From: Pseudomonadota bacterium
GTDB lineage: Bacteria; Pseudomonadota; Gammaproteobacteria; Burkholderiales; Gallionellaceae
Assembly: GCA_021783995.1 (NCBI GenBank)
Contig: JAJXTH010000011.1
Coordinates: 1-63,857 of the forward strand
Direction: 5' to 3'
DNA length: 63,857 bases
A program made the translations under genes and the position numbers. A model generated the notes under the pieces. That model had not been told where the DNA came from and searched no databases. It saw nothing but the letters and a program-made list of their open reading frames with translations. Of the stretch, positions 31,542-41,236 are shown one piece after another. Within the stretch, counting starts at the first letter, position 1. Each line of letters starts with the position of its first letter.

Positions 31542-33371
31542 CTAGAATTCGATCCGTGACTGGTTCTCGTCGGAATCGGTCTCGACCTTGAAAAGCATCA
31601 CTGCATTGCGCCCGCTGCGCTTTGCTTCGTACATCGCGATGTCTGCATTCTTCAGCAGCGTGTCTTCATCCAGGCCGTGCTCGGGGTACATGGAGATCCC
31701 GATGCTGCAGGAGATATGCAGCGGGCCTGCGGGTGATTCAAACGGCAGCTTCAGCATGTGGCGTATCTTGTCGGCCACGATGGCTGCCTGTTGTTGCGAT
31801 TCGACGATGGGCAGAAGCACGATGAATTCGTCGCCGCCGAGGCGAGAGACCGTATCCGACTCGCGTATGCAGTCATGTATGCGCTTCGCGGCTTCGATCA
31901 GCAGCAGATCGCCTATGGCGTGCCCATGTTTGTCGTTGATAGGCTTGAATTCATCCAGATCGATGAACATCAGTGCTGAATGCGATTTTTCCCGCTTTGC
32001 GGAAACGAGCGCCTGAGTGACCCTGTCGCTCAAAAGCTGCCGGTTCGGAAGTCCGGTCAGCGCGTCGTGCTTGGCGAGCTTGGTCAGTGCCTGGTTTGCG
32101 GCGCGCAGTTGCCGGGTGCGCTGTTCTATCTTGTCTTCGAGCGTCGTATTGATTTCGTTGATCTGTTCGATTTTCTGGCTGATGGCATTGTTCATGTTGT
32201 CGAAGCTCCTGGTCAGGTCGCCCAGTTCATCGCCGCGGTCTGCATGCGCCCGGACGAATTCCTGTTCCAGCGTTTGTCTGCCGCTTGCGACATCCTGGAA
32301 GATCCTGCTCAGCGCCGTCAGGGGGCGGGATATGGAATTGGCCAGATACCAGGCGAAAGGGAAAGTGATCAGGAGACTTGCAGCCGAGATCAGCAGCAGT
32401 ATGAGCGTCATTTCCTGCGCATTCCTGTGGACTGTGGCATCAGAAGTCAAGGCTGCGATCGTGCCGACCAGGCGATGATCGGTGTACAACGGGATCAGCG
32501 CCTGAAGGAAACCCTCCCCTTCTACGGATGTCGTGTTGATGACAGGCGTGTTTCTGATGGCGCCCTGCCAGTCCGGATTGCGATAGGCGGGCAGGTTGCC
32601 GCTGCTGTAACCGTTTGCGGTGAACAGGTTGATCCTTATGTCGGTCAGGCGCCCGAGGTAATTGACGAAATCCTTGTCGAGCGACTGCATCATCACGACG
32701 GTGCCGAGTTGCCTGGCATGCTGATTCCCGCTGGCAGAGTCAAAAGATTCCCCCATGATGGGAGATCGGCTTTCGATGGCCAGCGCATTGCCGACGGCGG
32801 CGTAAGCGCTGGCCGGATGCGCTGCGTCGCCTTGCAGCTTGAGTGCGATGCCCGGAGCATTTTCCACATGCTGCAGATTCCCGCGGCTGAATTCTTCGCC
32901 TTCTTTCAGATGTTCGACCTGAAACATCGGCGAGCGGGTGCGGTCGACAAACCCTGCAAGGTTGTCGTTGAAAGACGCGAAAGCAACCAGCTCATCATTT
33001 GCATTGTAGATCGCGATCTGTGCAAGCTTTGCCGCCCGGCCTATCTTGTAGATGTCCGTGACCAGTTGCTTATAGGTGCCGAAAAGGATATCGCCATCCG
33101 TGTCCTGTCGCGCGTATTGACCGAGATACCATATCGTCGAACCCAGGTTCTTCTGGTCCGAGAGTTGTCTGGCTGTGTTGAGCAGCATGGTCTTGCGATC
33201 ATTCAGGTCGCCTTTGATGATCGTCGTGGCCTTGCCCAGGAGTGCGCTCGACTGATTGTGGTATTGCCGGTTGATGACCACGGATACCGCCAGCATGGAA
33301 GTCGATGCCATCACCATGCTTATCAGGAAAGCGCCCAGGAGCAGCTTGTTTCTCAGGCGCAGGAACTTCAT
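31542..33371 (-). CDS. Membrane diguanylate cyclase with periplasmic sensor and HAMP
   Basis: A 609-residue enzyme making cyclic di-GMP. It has a membrane helix at about 8-30, a periplasmic sensor of nearly 290 residues, a second helix (about 318-342), a HAMP domain, a coiled coil (about 400-440) and a GGDEF domain. The active site RLGGDEF (512-516) is intact and an RxxD inhibitory site (RESD, 503-506) sits at the correct five-residue spacing, so product feedback is expected. The ATG overlaps the stop of the periplasmic binding protein gene (ATGA), suggesting that this protein reports ligand to the cyclase. Confidence 0.9.
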   Translation of the reverse strand: MKFLRLRNKLLLGAFLISMVMASTSMLAVSVVINRQYHNQSSALLGKATTIIKGDLNDRKTMLLNTARQLSDQKNLGSTIWYLGQYARQDTDGDILFGTYKQLVTDIYKIGRAAKLAQIAIYNANDELVAFASFNDNLAGFVDRTRSPMFQVEHLKEGEEFSRGNLQHVENAPGIALKLQGDAAHPASAYAAVGNALAIESRSPIMGESFDSASGNQHARQLGTVVMMQSLDKDFVNYLGRLTDIRINLFTANGYSSGNLPAYRNPDWQGAIRNTPVINTTSVEGEGFLQALIPLYTDHRLVGTIAALTSDATVHRNAQEMTLILLLISAASLLITFPFAWYLANSISRPLTALSRIFQDVASGRQTLEQEFVRAHADRGDELGDLTRSFDNMNNAISQKIEQINEINTTLEDKIEQRTRQLRAANQALTKLAKHDALTGLPNRQLLSDRVTQALVSAKREKSHSALMFIDLDEFKPINDKHGHAIGDLLLIEAAKRIHDCIRESDTVSRLGGDEFIVLLPIVESQQQAAIVADKIRHMLKLPFESPAGPLHISCSIGISMYPEHGLDEDTLLKNADIAMYEAKRSGRNAVMLFKVETDSDENQSRIEF

Positions 33372-34501
33372 TGCGGATGTGATTCCCTGTGTGGATCATA
33401 GGAGAGCATCGGCTCGAATCTGGCGGGTGCAATCGAGCCGCCGAGATCGTAGGTAGCATAGTTATTCCTGTCCAGCAGGCCGAGTCTGACCAGCATGGTG
33501 TGAGGCAGTTTCCTGTTTCTGCCCTCCAGATAGTCCACTGCGGCATCGGTGACGATGCGCGCCTGACTGACACCCTTCGTGTCGGCCGCCGCCTCGATGT
33601 ATCCCTTGCGGATGAGCTCGGCGATTTCGCGGGTCAGGTCATAGGCGACGATCCGGACTTTGTTCTCCAGCCCTGCCATCCTGACCGGCAAGACTGCTGC
33701 GGGTGCGCAGCCCGTGCAGCCGAGCAGGTAATCGAGATCCCTGCCGTGTTTGCCCAGCAACTGTTCGGCCAGTCGGGATTGGCCAACAAGGTCGCTGTCG
33801 CCATACAGTATGCTCAGGATATTGACCTTGATGGGCGCGCGATGCGCCGCCTCCAGGCTGCCTTCGACCTCTCCCTTGACCCAGCCGGCATCAGACGGGC
33901 CTGGCAAAAGTGCGACATTGACGGATTTCATTCCGCGTCTTTGAGCATCCTGGATCACCCATTGCATCGCCGTGATCCCCATGCCTTTGAGGGAAGAGGT
34001 CACCTTGCTGTTCAAGGCATCGCCGGTGCTGTCATTGGCCAGCTCAAAAACCGGGATGCCATGCGCTCGGGCGCGTGCAATGGACGCATTGTTGCCAGTC
34101 TGGCTGATCGGCGAAATGACGATCGCGTCATACTTCGCGGCGATGGCTTCGTCCATGCTGCGCAGCTGGTTCATCAGGTCGTCGTATCCGTCGGCGGGCA
34201 TGATGTCGACTGCGATGCCCAGCCTTCTGGCTTCGCTGATCACGCCGTAATCACAACCGACCCAGTAGGGATCCTTGAGGTGGGGGAACAGGAACGCGAT
34301 TCGCCATGGTTTGCTGGCGGGCGCCGCCATCGGGTAACTTTCATTGATCACATGGCCCGTGGCCAGCGCATCGTCAGCCGTGCCATGGCTTTTTAGCGGC
34401 GGGTAGATTGCGCTGACCGGAATGGGCTCGAACCCGGATGCGGGGGAAGCCGCATTGAGCAGCAATGCGCATGTGATGAATTGTAAGACTTTGCCCGGCA
34501 T
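33368..34501 (-). CDS. TorT-like periplasmic sugar-type binding protein
   Basis: A 377-residue secreted protein with a signal peptide ending near residue 23 (NAASPASG). It belongs to the periplasmic binding protein/LacI fold. The WRIAFLFPHLKDPYWVGCDY start and DAIVISPISQTG segment resemble TorT, which presents TMAO to the sensor kinase TorS. Here no torS follows; the partner is the diguanylate cyclase, overlapping by four bases. A CTGCAP segment near residue 260 carries two cysteines close together. The ligand is unknown; TMAO is only one option. Confidence 0.8.
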   Translation of the reverse strand: MPGKVLQFITCALLLNAASPASGFEPIPVSAIYPPLKSHGTADDALATGHVINESYPMAAPASKPWRIAFLFPHLKDPYWVGCDYGVISEARRLGIAVDIMPADGYDDLMNQLRSMDEAIAAKYDAIVISPISQTGNNASIARARAHGIPVFELANDSTGDALNSKVTSSLKGMGITAMQWVIQDAQRRGMKSVNVALLPGPSDAGWVKGEVEGSLEAAHRAPIKVNILSILYGDSDLVGQSRLAEQLLGKHGRDLDYLLGCTGCAPAAVLPVRMAGLENKVRIVAYDLTREIAELIRKGYIEAAADTKGVSQARIVTDAAVDYLEGRNRKLPHTMLVRLGLLDRNNYATYDLGGSIAPARFEPMLSYDPHRESHPQ

Positions 34502-34600
34502 ATCGCACAGTTCCCGTACACGTTAACAGCCACCCCGATAGCCGCAAAACAATAGTAACCATATTCCCTGGCCGTTACAATCCTGTTTCCTGCATCCTCA

Positions 34601-34628
34601 ATGACAGTTCATCCGAACCGGCTATAAT
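34601..34628 (+). promoter_or_regulatory. Sigma-70 promoter for psiF
   Basis: ATGACA (34601-34606), 16-base spacer, perfect TATAAT (34623-34628). The start point would be near 34635, giving a leader of about 65 bases. No pho box was recognised. Confidence 0.7.
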
Positions 34629-34698
34629 GGTCGCGTTTTGGCGTGCGGCTGAAACATCCCGGCCCGGAGGGATTAAACCAACTATCAAGGAGAGATTC

Positions 34699-35010
34699 AT
34701 GAAGAAGTTGATTGCATTGGCTTGTTTGGGATTTTTTGTCGCAACGTCCGCTTTCGCAGGATCGCAGCAGGAAAAGATGAAGGGTTGCAATGTCGAGGCA
34801 AAGGGCATGAAGGGCGAGGAAAGGCGTGCGTTCATGAGCAAGTGCCTGAAGAAGGACTATGTGCTGAAGTCTGATGCGGGAGCCAAGGCTGCCGCTGCCG
34901 CGCCAGCCAAGCAGCAGGACAAGATGAAAACGTGCAATGCGGATGCAAAGTCCAAGGCGCTGAAAGGCGACGAGCGCAAGGCTTTCATGAAGGAATGCCT
35001 GAAGAAGTGA
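34699..35010 (+). CDS. psiF: PsiF-family secreted protein
   Basis: A 103-residue exported protein with a signal peptide (MKKLIALACLGFFVATSAFA). Two PsiF repeats follow: QEKMKGCNVEAKGMKGEERR and, after an Ala/Lys linker, QDKMKTCNADAKSKALKGDE, each ending in FM..CLKK with two conserved cysteines. E. coli PsiF is induced by phosphate starvation; the function is not known. The ATG at 34699 is preceded by AAGGAGAG and by a good promoter; the frame is open 24 codons further but without signal. Confidence 0.9.
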   Translation: MKKLIALACLGFFVATSAFAGSQQEKMKGCNVEAKGMKGEERRAFMSKCLKKDYVLKSDAGAKAAAAAPAKQQDKMKTCNADAKSKALKGDERKAFMKECLKK

Positions 35011-35017
35011 TCATGCG

Positions 35018-35048
35018 ATGGGAAAGGGCGCCAGTCGCCTTTTCCCAT
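35018..35048 (+). terminator. Probable bidirectional terminator between psiF and the cNMP-binding gene
   Basis: A 13-bp stem ATGGGAAAGGGCG / CGCCTTTTCCCAT with loop CCAGT. The inner core AAAGGGCG-CCAGT-CGCCTTTT has A and T tracts on the two sides, so it could work in both directions between two convergent genes. Confidence 0.6.
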
Positions 35049-35057
35049 ATTCAATGC

Positions 35058-35552
35058 CTAATCCAGCAATTCCTGTATCCTCTGGTTCGCGCCCTGCAGC
35101 TTTCTGAAAAGCGCGATGAGCAGAGCCTTGTCCATGTAATCCTTTAGTCTGGCATCTGAACGCAGGATTTCGATCGTGATTCTGTCGAGTTCGGCCGCCA
35201 CTACTTGATCGTCGGCGACGACAGTCGCTGTGCGCGAGGCCTTGTTGAAAAAGGCCCCTTCTCCTATGCATTCACCGGATGTGATCTTCCCGACTCGCTT
35301 GCCGTTGCAGTAAACCGTGGTCGAGCCCAGCATCACAACGTAGAAGGTATCGGTCGCATCGCCTTCCCTGGTGAGCTTGTCGCCGGGTGCAAAGGTGCAT
35401 ATCCGGGTCAGCCTGGAAATGGATTCCAGGTATTGGTTGGGTATGGGGTCGAAGAACGAGCATTTGCGCAGCTCTGAAAAGCGGCTGTGCGTGTCCTCCA
35501 GCTGTCTGATGAAGCTAACGAGGCTGGTTTCGATATCGTCGATCTCGTTCAT
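35058..35552 (-). CDS. Stand-alone cyclic-nucleotide-binding domain protein
   Basis: A 164-residue protein with a short helical N-terminus and one cNMP-binding fold (about 45-155): LTREGDATDTFYVVMLGSTT, then ITSGECIGEGAFFNKASRTA, where GEGA...RTA is the phosphate-binding cassette. No DNA-binding helix-turn-helix or enzyme domain follows, so it is not a CRP-type regulator; it may bind a partner protein. The start at 35552 (MNEIDDIETS) is a choice; ATGs at 35618 and 35627 are in frame upstream and no start has a strong ribosome site. Confidence 0.75.
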   Translation of the reverse strand: MNEIDDIETSLVSFIRQLEDTHSRFSELRKCSFFDPIPNQYLESISRLTRICTFAPGDKLTREGDATDTFYVVMLGSTTVYCNGKRVGKITSGECIGEGAFFNKASRTATVVADDQVVAAELDRITIEILRSDARLKDYMDKALLIALFRKLQGANQRIQELLD

Positions 35553-35660
35553 GTGACCCGGTTTGAGCTTGGGTTGTGCAATGCGAAACTTATCACAAGC
35601 GGGGCGCGATGTCTGCATGTCGCGCATTCAACCCGTATTGAGCCTGAAATCAGCTTCGGT

Positions 35661-35689
35661 TTGATGATGGTGGCCTAATCCGCTATAAT
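35661..35689 (+). promoter_or_regulatory. Sigma-70 promoter for carAB
   Basis: TTGATG (35661-35666), 17-base spacer, TATAAT (35684-35689). Transcription would start around 35696, about 64 bases before the carA GTG. No clear arginine-repressor or leader-peptide signal was seen. Confidence 0.8.
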
Positions 35690-35759
35690 ACGCAACAATC
35701 TTTTGCGGGTTGAGCTCACGGTTCTTCCCGCTTCTTTCTGTCTATCTTGGGAGCATCTG

Positions 35760-36902
35760 GTGACGCGAACGAATCCTGCCATTCTTGTACTTGCCGATGG
35801 GACGGTGTTTCGTGGCGTGGCCATAGGCGCTGCCGGGAGCAGTGCGGGCGAGGTGGTTTTCAATACCGCGATGACGGGCTATCAGGAGATACTCACCGAC
35901 CCTTCGTATTGCCGCCAGATCGTGACCCTGACCTATCCGCACATCGGCAATGTCGGCGTGAACGGCGAGGATGTCGAATCAAGACAGGTGTTCGCAAGCG
36001 GGCTCATCATACGCGACCTCTCGCTCACGGTGAGCAACTGGCGCAGCAAGCAGTCCTTGCCGGAGTATCTCAGGGAAAACAATGTGGTTGCGATCGCAGG
36101 GATAGACACGCGCAAGCTCACCCGCATACTGCGCGAGCAAGGTTCGCAGAACGGATGCATCGCGACAGGCGATGAAGTGGAATCCGCCCTTGAAGCGGCT
36201 CGCGGTTTTGCCGGCCTTGCCGGCATGGATCTGGCGAAGGAGGTGAGCTGCGAGAAGCCCTACGAATGGACTGAGGGCGAATGGGAGCTGGAAAGGCAGG
36301 AATCGGTAATCGGGGATCGGGGATCGGCTGCTGGCGCTTATCATGTCGTGGCCTACGATTTCGGCGTGAAGCGCAATATCCTGCGCATGCTCGCATCACG
36401 CGGCTGCAGAATCACCGTCGTTCCTGCGAAGACGCCCGCCAGGGATGTGCTTGGAATGAAGCCGGACGGCGTATTCCTGTCTAATGGCCCGGGGGATCCC
36501 GAACCCTGCGATTATGCGATCGCTGCCACGCAGGAAATACTGGAAGCCGGCATGCCGCTGTTTGGCATCTGTCTTGGGCACCAGATCATGGGGCTGGCTG
36601 TCGGTGCGAAGACTGTGAAGATGAAGTTCGGCCACCGCGGCGCGAATCATCCGGTGCAGGATTTGACAAGCCGTCGCGTGATGATCACCAGCCAGAATCA
36701 CGGCTTTGCGGTCGACGGGGCGACATTGCCATCGCATGCGCGCGCAACGCATGTCTCGCTTTTCGACGGAACCTTGCAGGGCTTCGAGCTGACAGACAAG
36801 CCCGCTTTCTGCTTCCAGGGGCATCCCGAGGCGAGTCCGGGGCCGCACGATGTGGCGCCGTTGTTCGATAAATTTATTGGATTGATGGAAAAAAGGAAAT
36901 AA
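35760..36902 (+). CDS. carA: Carbamoyl-phosphate synthase small subunit
   Basis: A 380-residue glutamine amidotransferase subunit that hands ammonia to CarB for arginine and pyrimidine synthesis. The N-terminal domain has [20 protein letters not shown]; the class I amidotransferase domain has the nucleophile in [13 protein letters not shown] (Cys271) and the His/Glu pair in [13 protein letters not shown]. The start is GTG at 35760, with GGGAG seven bases upstream. The inter-domain linker (around residues 181-190) is encoded by four tandem 7-base units, a slippage-prone sequence. carB follows after 82 bases. Confidence 0.95.
   Translation: MTRTNPAILVLADGTVFRGVAIGAAGSSAGEVVFNTAMTGYQEILTDPSYCRQIVTLTYPHIGNVGVNGEDVESRQVFASGLIIRDLSLTVSNWRSKQSLPEYLRENNVVAIAGIDTRKLTRILREQGSQNGCIATGDEVESALEAARGFAGLAGMDLAKEVSCEKPYEWTEGEWELERQESVIGDRGSAAGAYHVVAYDFGVKRNILRMLASRGCRITVVPAKTPARDVLGMKPDGVFLSNGPGDPEPCDYAIAATQEILEAGMPLFGICLGHQIMGLAVGAKTVKMKFGHRGANHPVQDLTSRRVMITSQNHGFAVDGATLPSHARATHVSLFDGTLQGFELTDKPAFCFQGHPEASPGPHDVAPLFDKFIGLMEKRK
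36301..36328 (+). repeat. Heptanucleotide tandem repeat inside carA
   Basis: Four units AATCGGT, AATCGGG, GATCGGG, GATCGGC in a row, encoding [10 protein letters not shown] in the linker between the two CarA domains. Loss or gain of one unit (7 bases) would shift the reading frame. Confidence 0.8.
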
Positions 36903-36984
36903 GAGGGAAACTGGAGAAGAGGGAAGGGGTAGGGTAAAGGCCGCGCTCTCCGACCCTTCATCCTTATCACTTCCTCAAATACAA

Positions 36985-39900
36985 ATGGCAAAGCGTACAG
37001 ACATCAAGAGCATTCTCATCATCGGCGCGGGGCCCATCGTCATCGGGCAGGCATGCGAGTTCGACTATTCCGGCGCACAGGCCTGCAAGGCGCTGCGCGA
37101 GGAGGGCTACCGCGTGGTTCTGGTGAACTCGAATCCGGCCACGATCATGACCGATCCCGACATGGCGGACGCGACCTATATCGAGCCCATCACCTGGCAA
37201 ATCGTCGAGAAGATCATCGCGAAGGAAAAGCCGGATGCGATCCTGCCCACGATGGGCGGGCAGACCGCTTTGAACTGCGCGCTCGACCTTGCAAGGCACG
37301 GCGTGCTTGAGAAGTATGGGGTCGAGATGATAGGTGCGTCGCGCGAGGCTATAGACATGGCCGAAGACCGCGAGAAATTCAAGCAGGCGATGACGCGCAT
37401 CGGGCTTTCCTCGGCGCGCTCCGCGATCGCGCACAGCATGGAAGAGGCATTGCAGGTGCAGCAGGTGATGGGTTATCCGACCATCATACGTCCATCCTTC
37501 ACGATGGGGGGCAGTGGCGGCGGTATCGCCTACAACCGCGAGGAGTTCGTGACCATCTGCGAAGGCGGGCTCGAGGCTTCCCCCACGCGCGAATTGCTGA
37601 TCGAGGAGTCCCTGCTCGGCTGGAAAGAATACGAGATGGAGGTGGTGCGCGACCGCAATGACAACTGCATCATCATCTGCTCGATCGAGAACCTGGATCC
37701 GATGGGCGTGCATACCGGGGACTCGATCACCGTTGCGCCCGCGCAGACGCTGACTGACAAGGAATACCAGATCATGCGCGATGCATCACTTGCGGTGCTG
37801 CGCGAAATCGGCGTGGAGACGGGTGGCTCGAACGTGCAGTTTGCAGTCAATCCGGACAACGGGCGCATGGTGGTGATCGAGATGAACCCGCGCGTTTCAC
37901 GATCGAGCGCGCTGGCTTCGAAGGCGACGGGCTTCCCGATCGCGAAGATCGCCGCGAAACTGGCTGTGGGCTACACGCTGGACGAGTTGCAGAACGACAT
38001 CACCGGCGGAGCTACGCCGGCTTCGTTCGAGCCCACGATAGATTATGTGGTGACCAAGATACCGCGCTTCGCATTCGAAAAATTTCCCCAGGCCAACGAC
38101 CGTCTGACCACGCAGATGAAATCGGTAGGTGAGGTGATGGCCATAGGCCGCACCTTCCAGGAATCCTTCCAGAAGGCACTGCGTGGCCTTGAAGTGGGGG
38201 TGAACGGGCTGGATGCCAGATTCTCCAGCCTTGATGAGATCGCGGCCGAGCTCGGCAACCCCGGTCCTGCCCGCATCTGGGCGGTATCCGATGCATTCCG
38301 TCTTGGCATGAGCGTGGATGAGGCGTTCAGCATCAGCAAGATAGACCGGTGGTTCCTGGTGCAGATCGAAGATCTGGTCCGCCAGGAGGCCGAGCTTTCC
38401 GGCCGCACGCTTGAAAGCATCGATGCGTTCGAGATGCGTCATTTGAAGCGCAGCGGATTTTCGGATGCGAGGCTCGCCTATCTTCTTGGCACTGATGTCG
38501 AAGCATTGCGCGCGCATCGCCACGCGTTAGGCGTGCGCCCTGTCTACAAGCGCGTGGATACCTGCGCTGCAGAGTTTTCCACGGATACAGCCTACATGTA
38601 CTCCACCTACGAGGAGGAATGCGAGGCGCTGCCCACGGACAGGAAGAAGATCATGGTGCTCGGGGGCGGGCCGAACCGCATCGGGCAGGGCATAGAGTTC
38701 GACTATTGCTGCGTGCATGCGGCGCTTGCGATGCGCGAAGACGGCTTTGAAACCATCATGGTCAACTGCAACCCTGAAACCGTATCCACCGATTACGATA
38801 CATCCGACCGCCTGTATTTCGAGCCGCTGACGCTGGAAGACGTGCTGGAAGTGGTGGCCGTTGAAAAGCCCGCTGGCGTGATCGTGCAGTATGGCGGGCA
38901 GACTCCTTTGGGCCTTGCGCGCGGGCTGGAAAGGAACGGTGTGCCCATCATAGGCACAACGCCGGACATGATAGACTGCGCCGAGGATCGAGAGCGTTTC
39001 AAGCAAATGCTGACCGGGCTTGGGCTGAAGCAGCCCCCCAACCACACTGCAAGCAACGTGGCTGAAGGGATCGCAGGAGCTGCCGAAATAGGTTATCCGC
39101 TGGTGATGCGGCCATCCAACGTGCTGGGCGGGCGTGCGATGGAGATCATACATGCGCAAGCCGACCTTGAGCGTTACATGCGCGATGCGGAGGCGATGTC
39201 GCTTACTTATCCCGAGCGCATGCCGATACTGCTCGATCGTTTCCTGAACGATGCGATCGAGGTGGACGTGGATGCGGTGTCAGACGGGTGCGACGTGATC
39301 ATAGGTGGCATCATGGAGCACATCGAGGAAGCGGGCGTGCATTCCGGCGATTCGGCCTGTTCCCTGCCGCCTTTCAGCCTGTCGGTGGAGATGCAGGACG
39401 AACTGCGCCGCCAGACTGTGCTGATGGCGCGCGCGCTCAATGTGATAGGTCTTATGAACGTGCAGTTTGCGATTCAGGGGGAGACCGTCTACGTGCTGGA
39501 AGTCAATCCGCGCGCGTCACGCACCGTGCCTTTCGTGTCGAAGGCGACGGGTGTTCCGCTTGCGAAGATCGCAGCACGCGCCATGGCAGGACAGACGCTT
39601 AAAGATCAGGGCGTCATTGCGGAAGCGGTGCCTGCTTATTATTCAGTGAAGGAGGCCGTGTTTCCCTTCATCAAGTTTCCTGGGGTGGACACGATACTCG
39701 GGCCCGAGATGAAATCCACCGGGGAAGTGATGGGCGTGGGCGAGACGTTCGCTGAGGCATTCGTCAAGTCGCAGCTCGCGGCGAGCGTCAGGCTCCCGAG
39801 GGAAGGGAAGGTATTCATCAGCGTGCGCGATGCGGACAAACAAGGCGCAGTAGAGGTCGCGCGTTCCCTGGAGGCGCTGGGCTTCACGCTGCTTGCAACG

Positions 39901-40209
39901 CGAGGAACGGCTTCTGCAATCAGTGCTCAAGGCATCAAAGTGGCTGTCGTGAACAAGGTGGCAGAGGGTCGCCCGCACATCGTGGACATGCTGAAGAACG
40001 GCGAAATCAGCCTGATCGTGAATACCGTCGACAGCAGGCCAACCGCGATGCGCGACTCCTATTCGATACGCCATGCGGCGCTGCAGGGAAGGGTGACCTA
40101 TTACACGACGCTTGCCGGAGCGCGCGCAGCCTGCGTTGGAATGAGCCATCTGGAAGGCTTGCAGGTGTATGACGTCCAGTCTCAGCATAGAAGAAGGGCT
40201 GGCAAGTAG
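36985..40209 (+). CDS. carB: Carbamoyl-phosphate synthase large subunit
   Basis: A 1074-residue enzyme with two homologous ATP-grasp halves. The first half ([32 protein letters not shown]) makes carboxyphosphate and carbamate, an oligomerisation domain follows (about 400-550), then the second half ([33 protein letters not shown]) phosphorylates carbamate, and the C-terminal MGS-like domain (about 935-1074) carries the allosteric site. The length is typical of bacterial CarB. It is in operon with carA, and greA follows after 68 bases. Confidence 0.97.
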   Translation: MAKRTDIKSILIIGAGPIVIGQACEFDYSGAQACKALREEGYRVVLVNSNPATIMTDPDMADATYIEPITWQIVEKIIAKEKPDAILPTMGGQTALNCALDLARHGVLEKYGVEMIGASREAIDMAEDREKFKQAMTRIGLSSARSAIAHSMEEALQVQQVMGYPTIIRPSFTMGGSGGGIAYNREEFVTICEGGLEASPTRELLIEESLLGWKEYEMEVVRDRNDNCIIICSIENLDPMGVHTGDSITVAPAQTLTDKEYQIMRDASLAVLREIGVETGGSNVQFAVNPDNGRMVVIEMNPRVSRSSALASKATGFPIAKIAAKLAVGYTLDELQNDITGGATPASFEPTIDYVVTKIPRFAFEKFPQANDRLTTQMKSVGEVMAIGRTFQESFQKALRGLEVGVNGLDARFSSLDEIAAELGNPGPARIWAVSDAFRLGMSVDEAFSISKIDRWFLVQIEDLVRQEAELSGRTLESIDAFEMRHLKRSGFSDARLAYLLGTDVEALRAHRHALGVRPVYKRVDTCAAEFSTDTAYMYSTYEEECEALPTDRKKIMVLGGGPNRIGQGIEFDYCCVHAALAMREDGFETIMVNCNPETVSTDYDTSDRLYFEPLTLEDVLEVVAVEKPAGVIVQYGGQTPLGLARGLERNGVPIIGTTPDMIDCAEDRERFKQMLTGLGLKQPPNHTASNVAEGIAGAAEIGYPLVMRPSNVLGGRAMEIIHAQADLERYMRDAEAMSLTYPERMPILLDRFLNDAIEVDVDAVSDGCDVIIGGIMEHIEEAGVHSGDSACSLPPFSLSVEMQDELRRQTVLMARALNVIGLMNVQFAIQGETVYVLEVNPRASRTVPFVSKATGVPLAKIAARAMAGQTLKDQGVIAEAVPAYYSVKEAVFPFIKFPGVDTILGPEMKSTGEVMGVGETFAEAFVKSQLAASVRLPREGKVFISVRDADKQGAVEVARSLEALGFTLLATRGTASAISAQGIKVAVVNKVAEGRPHIVDMLKNGEISLIVNTVDSRPTAMRDSYSIRHAALQGRVTYYTTLAGARAACVGMSHLEGLQVYDVQSQHRRRAGK

Positions 40210-40277
40210 TCCGCTTTGCGGAATTAAATAACGACCGGTCATGCGACCAGAGTCTAAATTTTTGAGTGAGTTTTTGT

Positions 40278-40754
40278 ATGAGCAAGATTCCATTGACGCT
40301 GGTGGGAGCAGAAATGTTGCGCCAGGAGCTGCATCGCCTGAAGACGGTAGAGCGCCCTTCCGTGATCAACGCGATTTCGGAGGCGCGCGCGCAAGGCGAT
40401 CTTTCAGAGAATGCCGAGTACGATGCAGCCAAGGAGAAACAGGGGTTTGTCGAGGGGCGCATCATGGAGCTGGAGGGTAAGCTTGGCAGCGCCCAGATCA
40501 TCGACCCCAAGACGATCAACGCGGACGGAAGATGCGTGTTTGGCTCCACGGTGATACTGGAGGATGTCAACAGCGGCGATGTCGTGACCTATCAGATCGT
40601 GGGCGAAGACGAGGCCGATATACGCGAACGCAAGATTTCGATCGGTTCGCCGATTGCGCGCGCGCTGATCGGCAAGTACAGCGGCGACGTTGCGGAGGTT
40701 CAAGCACCCCATGGGGTACGCGAATACGAGGTGGTCGAGGTGCAATACATCTAA
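40278..40754 (+). CDS. greA: Transcription elongation factor GreA
   Basis: A 158-residue factor that rescues backtracked RNA polymerase. The N-terminal coiled coil holds the acidic tip [16 protein letters not shown], and the C-terminal FKBP-like domain has [14 protein letters not shown]. The start at 40278 ([18 protein letters not shown]) matches the family; four further in-frame codons upstream are ignored. The small hairpins CCGCTTTGCGG (about 40211) and CCGCTTCGCGG with GTTTT (about 40799) flank the gene. Confidence 0.95.
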   Translation: MSKIPLTLVGAEMLRQELHRLKTVERPSVINAISEARAQGDLSENAEYDAAKEKQGFVEGRIMELEGKLGSAQIIDPKTINADGRCVFGSTVILEDVNSGDVVTYQIVGEDEADIRERKISIGSPIARALIGKYSGDVAEVQAPHGVREYEVVEVQYI

Positions 40755-40848
40755 GGCAGTTGCTAGTCACTAGCAGCTAGCCGTGAGTTGATGTTGTCCG
40801 CTTCGCGGGTTTTATCCAAAAACCAATGACTAGCGTCTGCCGACTGAT
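40755..40848. other. Spacer between greA and yhbY with short-repeat sequence
   Basis: It holds the self-complementary run GCTAGTCACTAGCAGCTAGC and, at about 40799-40813, the mini-hairpin CCGC-TTC-GCGG followed by GTTTTAT, a weak terminator for greA. Confidence 0.45.
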
Positions 40849-41199
40849 TTATCGATTGCCGAGCTGCTTCTTGGTCAGCGGTTTCTTGCCCTTGTGCTGC
40901 GGCATCCGGCGGATCTCGATCTTGTGAGCATCGGGGTTGGGCTTGAAGATCACCAGTATTTTGCCTATATGCTGAACGGGTTCTGCATCCAGTCTTGTGC
41001 AGATTTCGCCTAGTATGGCTTCGCGTTCAGGGCGCTCGGCCATCACGCGTATCTTGATGAGCTCGTGAAGCTTCAGGGTGCGCTCGATTTCCGCGAGGAC
41101 GGATTCCGTGAGGCCGGCATTGCCTATCATCACGGTGGGTTTCAACTGATGTGCGCGGCCCTTCAGGGTCAGGCGTTCTTGAACGGTCAGGGCAGGCAT
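40849..41199 (-). CDS. yhbY: CRM-domain RNA-binding protein YhbY
   Basis: A 116-residue protein made of a single CRM domain, associated with the large ribosomal subunit precursor. LTLKGRAHQLKPTVMIGNAG (including the GxxG-like loop IGNAG) and LHELIKIRV are the signature blocks. The basic tail KGKKPLTKKQ follows. It is divergent from rlmE, also a 23S rRNA maturation gene, the usual pairing. Confidence 0.9.
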   Translation of the reverse strand: MPALTVQERLTLKGRAHQLKPTVMIGNAGLTESVLAEIERTLKLHELIKIRVMAERPEREAILGEICTRLDAEPVQHIGKILVIFKPNPDAHKIEIRRMPQHKGKKPLTKKQLGNR

Positions 41200-41208
41200 G
41201 ATTTTCTC

Positions 41209-41214
41209 TATAAT
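41209..41214 (+). promoter_or_regulatory. Candidate -10 box for rlmE-ftsH
   Basis: A perfect TATAAT lies 23 bases before the rlmE ATG. The nearest TTGAAC is 24 bases upstream of it, too far, so only the -10 is supported. Confidence 0.45.
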
Positions 41215-41236
41215 GTCCGGATATGGATTCTAAACG

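Noticed and set aside
31980..33401. 473-codon open frame antisense to the diguanylate cyclase
   Set aside because: Shadow frame; the cyclase on the other strand has full domain structure.
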